Assembly (NCBI GenBank): GCA_900543095.1
Contig: UQQD01000028.1
Location: 1 to 17,072, forward strand
From: an uncultured Ruminococcus sp.
GTDB lineage: Bacteria; Bacillota; Clostridia; Oscillospirales; Acutalibacteraceae
Direction of reading: 5' to 3'
DNA length: 17,072 nucleotides
The notes beneath the pieces are model-generated. The model was not told where the DNA came from, did no database searches, and saw nothing but the letters and a program-made list of their open reading frames with translations. Of the stretch, positions 1-8,000 are shown in pieces. Each line of letters begins with the position of its first letter. Position 1 is the stretch's first letter. The translations under genes were made by a program, and so were the position numbers.

Positions 1-64
1 GGGCTGTCCCTACAATTTAACGGAAATGTTTAATCGGTATTGTAGGGGCGAACAGCGTTTGCCC
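1..64. repeat. Dispersed palindromic intergenic repeat (partial at left edge)
   Basis: CCCTACAA (8-15) is the reverse complement of TTGTAGGG (40-47), and GGGC (1-4) pairs with GCCC (61-64). The 3' part forms its own hairpin, GGGCGAAC (46-53) against GTTTGCCC (57-64) with one G-T wobble and a 3-base loop. Elements with a TTGTAGGGGCGAAC core are, as I recall, scattered between genes in Clostridia and related Firmicutes. It may be a miniature mobile repeat or a REP-like sequence. Its left end may lie outside the window. Confidence 0.5.
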
Positions 65-236
65 ACGGAACATCACTTGAGGTTCTTCAAAAAGGCGCAG
101 GACATCTTGAAAACACCTGTTGACTCTCATAACCTGCATTTCCAACGACAGCGGCGGTTTTGACCGATATATAGTAATATGTGAGAAAAAGAATTAGTTC
201 GGTTTCGTAGGTGATACAACGGAAAACAAATGCAGT
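65..236. other. Intergenic stretch with no recognisable gene
   Basis: No frame holds a convincing gene with a start and a ribosome binding site. The longest open stretches are about 20-28 codons. The strong terminator just after it implies transcription entering from the left, so this may be the 3' untranslated end of an upstream gene or a small RNA. I see no known RNA family signature here. Confidence 0.4.
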
Positions 237-287
237 AAATGCGGCAGGGGAGAACAGAGTATTCTGTCCTCCCTTGCTGCATTTTTT
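237..287 (+). terminator. Strong rho-independent terminator
   Basis: A long hairpin has its 5' arm at 237-258 and its 3' arm at 263-284, with loop GTAT. All 22 positions pair except one A-C mismatch (253 with 268), with a few G-T wobbles, and a run of six T follows (282-287). The arm ends A/T-rich, so it may also work in the reverse direction. It separates upstream transcription from the promoter that begins at 336. Confidence 0.9.
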
Positions 288-335
288 AATCGGAGCAACG
301 TATATAAAAACTCAATAAATATTTGTTAAATATTG

Positions 336-364
336 TTGATTTTTTTGTCAGGATAAGATATAAT
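336..364 (+). promoter_or_regulatory. Sigma-A type promoter of the phosphatase-STAS-MATE-NRPS operon
   Basis: A -35 box TTGATT (336-341) and a perfect -10 box TATAAT (359-364) are separated by an optimal 17-base spacer in AT-rich DNA. Transcription would start near 371. It sits between the terminator ending at 287 and the first gene and is the only strong promoter I find before the operon. No obvious operator palindrome overlaps the boxes. Confidence 0.8.
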
Positions 365-370
365 TTAAAC

Positions 371-485
371 AACTATAATCGTGGGAGTTTTAACCCCACC
401 GAACCCCCCAATGAAACTCTCAGCCGTCACATGTTTTACAGATGTGTGGCATTTGCGCTTAGATTATAATAGGAGAACACACGAT
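371..485 (+). promoter_or_regulatory. 5' leader of the operon with small hairpins
   Basis: The presumed untranslated leader is about 115 bases. It contains two small potential hairpins: GTGGG (381-385) with CCCAC (395-399), and CACAT (428-432) with ATGTG (442-446). It resembles no riboswitch class I know and has no U-tract terminator. An ATG at 411 is in frame with the phosphatase but has no ribosome binding site, so I treat it as leader. AGGAG at 471-475 serves the start at 486. Confidence 0.4.
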
Positions 486-2846
486 ATGTTTAGTAAAAAG
501 GTGCATTTCGGTATTGTTTCTGTCAGTGCGATAAGTTTTTTTGCTTTATCAATACTGTTTAAATACATTTTATCGTTTTCCGATTTGATTGTTGTGCGGC
601 CTGCTTCTGCGCTGCTTCCTGTTTTTGGGCTGCTGTTCGGATTTTGGGGCGCACTGGGCTGCGCTGTCGGAAACCTGCTGCTTGATTTAGTAAGCGGAAC
701 AAATCTTTTTATGTGTTTTCTCAGCTTTTTCATCCAGTTTGCGACAAGCTATATGACCTATGTTATTTGGTACAGCCATATCAGGAAAAAGGAAAAACTG
801 CATAAAGCCGAATTTCCTTCGCTTTCAAAATCGTCCAACGTCATAAGATACGCAGTTTCCGTTGTGACAGGCTCGGCGTTTTGCGGCTTGATGATAGGCT
901 TTTTAACCGTCTTGTTCGGTTCGCAGTATCTTTTTGGCAACAGGACTATAATAGTATTTTTTAATCAATTTATTTTTGGAATTCTGCTTGGATTTCCGCT
1001 TTTGGCATTGCTGACGAAATGTAATTTGCCGTTTGTAACGCCGAATGTAGTGAGAATCCGTAAATTTCGCAAGCTGCGTAAAAGCCTTTTTGCTTTGAGC
1101 ATTGCTCTTTCTGTTTTGGCGATTGTCGGAATATTTGCGGGTGTGTTGCTTTTTGAAATGCACAATTATGATTATAATACAATGCTCAGCCTGTTTGTCG
1201 TAATCGTTTCGGCGGTTTGCTGTTCGCTTTTTTTCAGACCCTTGTATCCCTGCAAAAACGCAAAAATCAAAAACAGCGGAATTATTACGCTCAACGAAAA
1301 AATGGTAATCATTTTTACGATGTTCGGCGTGATAATTTCAGGTTTGATAGGTTTTATGGGATATTGTGAACACAGCAAGCTCACGAATGATATGCTGCAT
1401 ATTTGGGAAGAGGTTTGCGGCAACATTTCCTTTGCGATGCTTTGTTATTTTGCACTCGCCGTTGCAGCTCTGAAATATATGGAAAAAAACATTACCTTCC
1501 CCGTAAACGAAATATCCGACGCGGTTTCAAGATATGACACCGATAATTATTCTCAGAGCAGTACACGCATAATTAAAAAATGCAGGGAATTGGAAAACAA
1601 AAAGAGCGAGATTTCCGAGATGTCGAAATCTATCGGGAAAATGATAACCGATATCGGAGTTTATACCGAGGATATAAAGCGAAAGACCGAAGAACGTCAG
1701 CGTGTTAAGGCCGAGCTTGAAATTTCTTCAAAAATTCAGCTTGGCATCATTCCGCACAATTTCAAAGATTTTTTACCGCTCGGAGCCGAGATATACGCCG
1801 ATATGATTCCCGCAAAAATTGTCGGCGGAGATTTTTATGATTTTTTTAAAACAGAGGACGGGAAAATAGCCGTAGTAATCGCAGATGTATCCGGAAAGGG
1901 TATGCCTGCGGCGCTGTTTATGTCAACAACAAAAACTGTAATAGATATGTTTCTTGCAAACGGAAGAACTCCGGCAGAAGCCCTTACCCGTGCAAACAAG
2001 TATATTTGTGAGCACAACAGCGCCGATATGTTTGTAACCGCATTTGCGGCTTTATACGACCCCAAAAACGGCGAGCTGACGTATGCAAACGCAGGACACA
2101 ATCCTCCTGTATTGTGCCGAGGCGGAAATCCGTCGTTTATGAAAATAAAGCCCGGATTTATGCTCGGAAGTCTTGATTTTATCGTCTATCAGCAGGAAAA
2201 AATCATATTAAATAATAACGACACTTTGTTTTTATACACCGACGGCATAACCGAAGAAAATAATCGAAACGGTGAGTTTTTCGGTGAAAGCAGACTGCTT
2301 GACGCACTCGGAAATTCAGAAAAAATGAATTCGTTTGAAACAGTGAACGCCGTAATAAAATCCGCATATGAATTTTCCGACGGTGCGGAACAGTTTGACG
2401 ATATGACGATGCTTGTGTTAAAGCCGAAATTCAGTGAAAAAAAATCTCTCACGGTTGAGGCGAAGGTGGGCAATCTTCCCGAGGTTCTGACGTTTGTCAC
2501 TCAGGATTTGCCTGAAAACCGGGACTGCGGCAGGCTGAAAAACGACCTGGAGCTTATTTGCGAGGAAATATTTGTAAATATCTGTAACTACGCCTACGGC
2601 GGCAAAACAGGAAAGGCAAATATTGTTCTTGAAAAGGGCGGCGGCAGGCTTACGGTATCATTTTCCGACAAAGGAATGCCGTTTAACCCGCTTGAAAGGG
2701 AGGACGCCGATATATCAAGTCCCCTTACACAGCGGAGTATCGGCGGACTCGGAATACATTTGGTGAAAAATCTGACAGATGAACTAAGCTATAATTATAC
2801 CGACGGTATGAATGTTCTGACGTTTGTGAAAAACTTTGACAAATAA
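486..2846 (+). CDS. Membrane-bound SpoIIE/RsbU-type PP2C serine phosphatase with C-terminal HATPase domain
   Basis: A predicted partner-switching phosphatase of 786 aa. The start at 486 is chosen because AGGAG lies 10 bases upstream; the frame stays open back to 381 without a binding site. Residues 1-335 hold about nine hydrophobic segments. The second (about 43-70) has a P-x-FGLLFG-x-x-GALG-x-x-x-GN-x-x-x-D pattern like ECF substrate-binding (S) or MASE1-type membrane domains, so this part may sense a small molecule. A HAMP-like/coiled-coil linker follows (about 335-415). The PP2C domain (about 415-650) keeps its metal-binding aspartates: D449 (GGDFYD), D467 (ADVSGKG), D586 (YTDG) and D639 (FDDM). 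The end (about 665-786) is an RsbW/SpoIIAB-like ATPase with intact N box (E694, N698), G1 box (D728, G730) and G2 box (GGLG, 753-756). It should dephosphorylate the STAS protein encoded next. Carrying phosphatase and kinase-type domains in one chain is notable. Family certain, ligand unknown. Confidence 0.9.
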   Translation: MFSKKVHFGIVSVSAISFFALSILFKYILSFSDLIVVRPASALLPVFGLLFGFWGALGCAVGNLLLDLVSGTNLFMCFLSFFIQFATSYMTYVIWYSHIRKKEKLHKAEFPSLSKSSNVIRYAVSVVTGSAFCGLMIGFLTVLFGSQYLFGNRTIIVFFNQFIFGILLGFPLLALLTKCNLPFVTPNVVRIRKFRKLRKSLFALSIALSVLAIVGIFAGVLLFEMHNYDYNTMLSLFVVIVSAVCCSLFFRPLYPCKNAKIKNSGIITLNEKMVIIFTMFGVIISGLIGFMGYCEHSKLTNDMLHIWEEVCGNISFAMLCYFALAVAALKYMEKNITFPVNEISDAVSRYDTDNYSQSSTRIIKKCRELENKKSEISEMSKSIGKMITDIGVYTEDIKRKTEERQRVKAELEISSKIQLGIIPHNFKDFLPLGAEIYADMIPAKIVGGDFYDFFKTEDGKIAVVIADVSGKGMPAALFMSTTKTVIDMFLANGRTPAEALTRANKYICEHNSADMFVTAFAALYDPKNGELTYANAGHNPPVLCRGGNPSFMKIKPGFMLGSLDFIVYQQEKIILNNNDTLFLYTDGITEENNRNGEFFGESRLLDALGNSEKMNSFETVNAVIKSAYEFSDGAEQFDDMTMLVLKPKFSEKKSLTVEAKVGNLPEVLTFVTQDLPENRDCGRLKNDLELICEEIFVNICNYAYGGKTGKANIVLEKGGGRLTVSFSDKGMPFNPLEREDADISSPLTQRSIGGLGIHLVKNLTDELSYNYTDGMNVLTFVKNFDK

Positions 2847-2858
2847 ATTAAAATCATT

Positions 2859-2873
2859 CTGCCGCCTCGGCAG
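2859..2873 (+). other. Intercistronic hairpin between phosphatase and STAS genes
   Basis: CTGCCG (2859-2864) and CGGCAG (2868-2873) form a perfect 6-base-pair stem with a 3-base loop. No T-run follows, so it is unlikely to terminate transcription. It more likely affects mRNA processing or stability, which would let the STAS gene be expressed at a different level from the phosphatase. Confidence 0.45.
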
Positions 2874-2912
2874 ACATATCTATATTACCGAAAATATACG
2901 GAGGAAATTTAT

Positions 2913-3221
2913 ATGGAAATCAACAAGGCAATCAGCAATCAAAACGTAATTTTTGCAATCAAGGGAAGACTTGATACAATGACGGCTCCCCAGCTTCAGG
3001 AGGAGATAAACAACACTTCTCTTGATGATGTTGAAACGGTAACGCTTAATATGCGTGAGCTTGAATATATTTCGAGTTCGGGACTTCGTGTTATTATGGC
3101 GCTTTACAAGAGCCTGAACAACAGCGGCGGAAATTTAAAGATAGTCAACGTCAGCAGTGCGATTATGGAGCTGTTTAAAATGACGGGTATGGCTGACTAT
3201 CTTGATATAGAAAAAGCTTAG
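2913..3221 (+). CDS. STAS-domain anti-sigma factor antagonist (SpoIIAA/RsbV family)
   Basis: A 102-aa single-domain protein, the usual length for SpoIIAA/RsbV anti-anti-sigma factors. It starts like the family (strand, then KGRLD at 17-21) and has the switch motif YISSSGLR at 52-59. A serine among S54-S56 is the expected phosphorylation site. In this family an HATPase kinase phosphorylates the serine and a PP2C phosphatase removes it; only the unphosphorylated form binds the kinase partner. GGAGG (2900-2904) lies 8 bases before the ATG. The gene sits 66 bases after the phosphatase and 15 bases before the MATE-HATPase gene, so both likely partner types are encoded next to it. No sigma factor is nearby, so the final target of the switch is open. 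Confidence 0.92.
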   Translation: MEINKAISNQNVIFAIKGRLDTMTAPQLQEEINNTSLDDVETVTLNMRELEYISSSGLRVIMALYKSLNNSGGNLKIVNVSSAIMELFKMTGMADYLDIEKA

Positions 3222-3236
3222 TGCGGTGGTGAAGAG

Positions 3237-5000
3237 ATGAGTAACACTGCTATCGGCAGAAACGCCGTAACGGTCAACAAAAAATACACCGAATATTTTT
3301 TGCCGACTGTTCTTACGGCTATGGCTACAAACATTTCAACAATTCTTAACTCAATCATTGCGGGAAACCTGCTCGGTCAAAATTCCCTTGCCGCAATCAG
3401 TCTTATATCACCGATAACACAGCTCTATTTTTCAATAACAATCCTGTTCGGACTCGGTGCGTCGTCTATTGTGTCTTACGCAAAGGGCAAGCGCGACGAA
3501 GCTCAGGCAAACAGGGTTTTTACATCGGCGTTTATAATATTAGCGGCTCTGAGCATACTGCTTATTGCCGTTCAGCTTCCGCTTGCCGACGCAATCTGTT
3601 CACTGCTCACAAGCGACAGCGAGCTTCATTCGCTTTTGTTTCAATATTATGTGCCGTATATCTGGGGCACTCCGCTGTTGCTTATCTTGCTCAGCTCAAT
3701 ACATTTTGTAAGAACGGACGCAAGGCCAAAGTTTGCATCAAACATAATAATCATAGCAAATACGCTCAATCTTTTGCTTGACCTTTTATTTTTGGGCGTA
3801 TTCAAAATGGGAATTGCAGGCTTGTCGTTTGCAACCGTGCTTGGAAACGCAGTCGGATTCATAATAATGTCAACGCATTTTATCACGGGCAAAAGCACAC
3901 TGCATTTTGATTTTTCAATTCTTAAGGATATGGGGCAATTTTTTAAATTCCTCGGAAATATGATTGCAATCGGAATGTCGGGCGCATTGGGAACAATGCT
4001 GATAACCGTAAAAATGCTGTTTTTGAATACTCTTATTCAAAACACGGGCGGCAGCACTGCAATGGTGTCGTACTCGGTTTGTTCACAAAGCCAGATATTT
4101 ATGTCTATGTTCATTACCGGAGCAAGTCAGACAATGATACCTATTATCGGCGTTTGCCTCGGTGAAAAAGACTTTGACGGAGTTCGGTATGCTTTTAGGC
4201 GTGCGGCGTGGGTGCTTGCGATTTCAAGCGTAGTAATAACGCTGTTCATATGGGCGGCTCCCGAGCTTATCATAAGATTTTTCGGTATTACTACCGAAGA
4301 AGGTATTGCAAGTACGATTCCTGCATTAAAAATCAATGCGCTTTCGTTCTTCGGACTTGCGTTTTCGTTTTTGTTTTTGTATTACTTTATGGCTATACAA
4401 AAAAAGACGATTTCAACCGCAATTTCAATAATAAACGGAATTGCGCTTTTAGTGCCGTCTGCATTGATATTATCGGCATTTTTCGGAATTACGGGCGTAT
4501 GGTTCTCGCTTGTGGTAACTCAGGTGGGAACGCTTGTTATCATATTCTTTATAACGCTTGTATTAAAAAAGACCTCAAAGGGAAAATACAAGAGCTTTTA
4601 TCTGCTTGACGAAAACGGAAGCAACGAAATTCTCTCGCTTTCGGTCAAGGGCACAAAAGAAAACGCCGCAGGCGTATCTCTGTATCTTTCTTCGTTTTTG
4701 ACTGCTAACGGAATTGACGCAAATCATTCAAACCGTGCCGCTGTTGCGGTAGAAGAAATGGCGGCGCAGGCAGCGGAAAGAATGTCGGGCAAGCGAAAGA
4801 GCGTTGATATAGACATTCGCATTTTTGCCGACAAAGACGATATGATTGTGTCAATAAGAGATAACGGCGACGAATTTGACCCTACGGCAAACGATGAAAG
4901 CGGCGATGAGCTAAGCCCGATGAATGTAATCAGGGCAATTTCAAAAAAGGTTGAGTATTCAAAGGCATTAGGCTTTAACCGCACAATAATAACATTATAA
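3237..5000 (+). CDS. MATE-family efflux transporter fused to a degenerate RsbW-like HATPase domain
   Basis: A 587-aa membrane protein. Residues about 15-450 are a MATE/NorM-type transporter with roughly 12 transmembrane segments; the family exports small molecules by Na+ or H+ antiport. MATE proteins usually end near residue 450, but this one continues with about 130 cytoplasmic residues that look like an anti-sigma-factor HATPase. The G1 box is present (D542-N-G-D-E-F-D-P549). The N box reads EEMAAQAA (506-513), with Gln511 where the Mg-binding Asn is expected. The glycine-rich G2 box is not recognisable, since SPMNVIRAI follows at 560-568. The domain may bind nucleotide poorly and act as a docking site for the STAS protein. 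The start has only a weak binding site (GGTGA, 3228-3232), suggesting translational coupling to the STAS gene. The probable cargo is the product of the NRPS encoded 77 bases downstream. Confidence 0.9.
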   Translation: MSNTAIGRNAVTVNKKYTEYFLPTVLTAMATNISTILNSIIAGNLLGQNSLAAISLISPITQLYFSITILFGLGASSIVSYAKGKRDEAQANRVFTSAFIILAALSILLIAVQLPLADAICSLLTSDSELHSLLFQYYVPYIWGTPLLLILLSSIHFVRTDARPKFASNIIIIANTLNLLLDLLFLGVFKMGIAGLSFATVLGNAVGFIIMSTHFITGKSTLHFDFSILKDMGQFFKFLGNMIAIGMSGALGTMLITVKMLFLNTLIQNTGGSTAMVSYSVCSQSQIFMSMFITGASQTMIPIIGVCLGEKDFDGVRYAFRRAAWVLAISSVVITLFIWAAPELIIRFFGITTEEGIASTIPALKINALSFFGLAFSFLFLYYFMAIQKKTISTAISIINGIALLVPSALILSAFFGITGVWFSLVVTQVGTLVIIFFITLVLKKTSKGKYKSFYLLDENGSNEILSLSVKGTKENAAGVSLYLSSFLTANGIDANHSNRAAVAVEEMAAQAAERMSGKRKSVDIDIRIFADKDDMIVSIRDNGDEFDPTANDESGDELSPMNVIRAISKKVEYSKALGFNRTIITL

Positions 5001-5013
5001 TCTGTCGCAGGTC

Positions 5014-5047
5014 TTGCTTCCTGCAAGCAAAGCAGAGCTTCCTGCAA
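5014..5047 (+). other. Short hairpin and direct repeat between MATE and NRPS genes
   Basis: TTGCTT (5014-5019) and AAGCAA (5025-5030) form a 6-base-pair hairpin with loop CCTGC. The 10-mer CTTCCTGCAA occurs twice, at 5017-5026 and 5038-5047, 21 bases apart. No T-run follows, so transcription probably continues into the NRPS gene. The repeats could be a protein binding site, or they could have arisen by slippage. AAGGAG at 5066-5071 is the NRPS ribosome binding site. Confidence 0.35.
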
Positions 5048-5077
5048 ATTAAATGAATCTATAATAAGGAGAAAACT

Positions 5078-8000
5078 ATGCAGAGAGTATTAAAAATGAT
5101 TGCCTCGGTGATTCAAAAAGCTCCCGACAGCGTTGCAATAGTTGACCGTGGGGGAAAGAGACTCATTACATACGGACAGCTTGATGAAATGAGCGGTAGG
5201 ATTGCCGCCGAGGTTGTTAAGTCCGGCTGTGAAAAAGGCTCAATCATTCCTATAAAAATCCCAAAATCCGCCGAATATATCGCCGCCGAGTTAGGTGTTA
5301 TGCGTGCAGGCTGTGTTTTTACGCCGCTTATAACAGATTATCCCGATGAACGTGTTGAATATATCAAAAGTCTTTGCAAAAGCAAGACCTTGATCGACCT
5401 TGAGTTTGTTGAAAGAGCAATGAAGAACGAACCCCAAAAGCAATGGGCTGATTTAAAGGACGAGGACGGCTCATATGTTGTTTTCACATCAGGCTCAACG
5501 GGCAATCCAAAGGGTATTTATCACACACAAAAATCATTTGATTCAAGCATAAACGGCTATATTTCCGCCTTTTGTTTTGAAAAGAACGACATTTATCTTG
5601 ATATTGTAACTCAAAGCTTTATCGCCGCAAAAATCAACTATACTCCGCTGGCATTGGGTGCAACAGTTCATATTCTTTCCGATGATGAAAGAAAGAACAT
5701 TCGCCTTCTGGAGGACTATATTCTTGACAACAATATTACCGTTGCAGTTATCGGTCCCGCCCAGCAAAAGATTTTCAAAAACAAGAGCAAAAGTCTGAAA
5801 AGAATAATTTCACTCGGCGAAAGGCTCTCAAATGAATACAGCGACGATTATTTGATAATCAACGGCTACGGCGCAAGCGAAACGCATGGCTCGCTGTACT
5901 TTTATGTTGACAAAAGGTATGATAACACCCCTATAGGCAAGCCTCTGAGCTTTGTAAACGCATATGTGCTTGATGAAAACGGAAATGAAGCGTCCGACGG
6001 GCAGGAGGGAGAACTCTGCATAAGCGGAGCAAGCGTTGCCAAGGGTTATCTCGGACTTCCTGAACAGACCGCTAAGGCGTTTGTTCCGAATCCGTTTGCA
6101 AACAGGGATAACGAAGAAATCCTCTATCATACGGGTGATATTGTAAAAAGGCTTCCCGACGGCAACATAGTTTATCTCAACCGCAAAGACTGGATGGTAA
6201 AGATTAACGGTCAGCGTGTTGAAACGGGTGAGATTGAGGTTCAGACCACACATATCGACGGTCTTTCAACCGCTGTTGTAAAGGCGTTTCAAAACGAATA
6301 CGGACAAAACTATCTTGTTGATTACTACAAGGCGGACAGAAGGATTTCCGCCGACGAAGTAAAGGAACATCTCAAAAAACGCCTGCCCGATTATATGATA
6401 CCCTTGTTCTTTGTTCAGCTTGACAGCTTTCCGCTTAACGCAAACGGCAAGCTTGACAGAAAGTCGCTTATGCCGCCGAGCATATCGGATTTTAAGGCTG
6501 AATACTGCGCTCCGACAAACGATGTCGAAGAAAATCTCTGCAACGCCTTTGAAAAAATCCTCAACTGCGGAAAGGTCGGAATCAACGATAACTTCTTTGA
6601 GCTTGGCGGAGATTCAATAAAGGTTATGAAGCTCCAAAACGAATGTGGCATTTCAGGGCTTACAACAGCCGTGATTTTTGAGGGAAAAACTCCCGCAGGC
6701 ATTGCGGCAATTCTTGCTCAGAGCGGCGAGGATATTTTTGCCCAATGCGCTTTGGATAAGCGTGATATGTACCCGCTCACACCGAGCCAAATGGGAGTTT
6801 ATCTTGCGTGCGTTCAAAATCCTGACGGTACTATGTATAACACCCCCGGCGGCTATTCCTTTAAAAAGGGAGAGGTTGATGAAGACAGGCTCATCTCTGC
6901 AATCAAAAAGGCTGTCGCAAATCACGCCGCACTTAAAATCACGGTAGACAATTCAACAGGCGCACCGATGATGAAGCCGAGAAATAATATTGAGATAAAT
7001 ATTCCCGTCATTAAAACCGACGATATTGAACGGGCTAAGAGAGAATTTGTAAAGCCGTTTGACTTAGAAAAAGATTTTCTTTTCAGATTTGCAATCATCG
7101 AATCCGAAGAAGAATGTTTTCTTGCAATGGACTTTCATCATATTGTGTTTGACGGAACTTCAATATCCGTTATCAGCAGCGAAATTGCGCTTGCCTATGA
7201 CGGAAAGGAGCTATTGCCCGAACAGCTTACACAGCTTGACTTGGCGGTTTACGAGGAACGTGTTGAAGATACAAAGGAATATAAAGAAGCAAAAGCGTAC
7301 TATGACAGTATTTTCTCGGGCGTTGATGTAAAATCCGATCTTACCGAGGACTTTGCCGAGGACAAAAACGCAGAAAACAAGCCCTGCGGCGAATTCAATA
7401 TATTCGTAAACGATAAGCTTGCTTCCTCAAAGGTTGACGCATTTACTCACAAGCTCGGTGTAACGCCGAACACGCTGTTCCTCGGCGCATATCAATATGC
7501 GGTATCAAAGTTTACGGGACAGTCCGAAACGGTAATCTGTACAGTAAATCACGGCAGACACGACAGCCGTATGCAGAGCACCGTCGGTATGATGGTGCGT
7601 ACACTTCCGCTTTATGCAAACATCAACGAAGAAAGCACGGTTGCAGACTTTCTTGCAGGAGTACAGGATAATCTGCAAAACACAATAAAGCACGATTCCT
7701 ATCCGTTTGTAAAGCTTGCTTCCGAATATGATATTTCATCGGACATAATGCTTGCTTACCAGTCGGATGCGTTCAACAGCTTTAGGCTCGGAAATGTTGA
7801 ATTAAAGCTTAGCTCAATCCCTGTTGACAGCTCGCTTGCAAAGCTTAATATAATGATTTTTAAATCCGACGGCGGTTTTGAACTTCGCTTTGAATATCGA
7901 ACCGACCTTTACAGGGAAGAAACAATCCGCTCCTTTGCCGATACATATGTAAAAATTCTTGAAGAATTTATGACAAAGGGCAAGCTCTTTGAGGTTGAAC

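Noticed and set aside
61..123. A short frame reading HGTSLEVLQK-x-x-GH, loosely like the end of a tyrosine recombinase
   Set aside because: It is only about 20 codons, lacks the catalytic Tyr region and start, and overlaps the end of the repeat. Chance similarity cannot be excluded.
381..485. Upstream extension of the phosphatase reading frame (GTG at 381, ATG at 411)
   Set aside because: There is no ribosome binding site before either codon, the 35 extra residues do not resemble the family, and 381 lies about 10 bases after the predicted transcription start. The ATG at 486 has AGGAG and leads straight into the membrane domain.
4208..4609. A 133-codon + strand frame overlapping the MATE gene
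   Set aside because: Out-of-frame shadow of the transporter's transmembrane region with no binding site of its own and an implausible composition.
5060..5065. Perfect TATAAT directly before the NRPS ribosome binding site
   Set aside because: There is no -35 box at a suitable distance, and transcription would start inside or after the binding site. Likely chance in AT-rich spacer.
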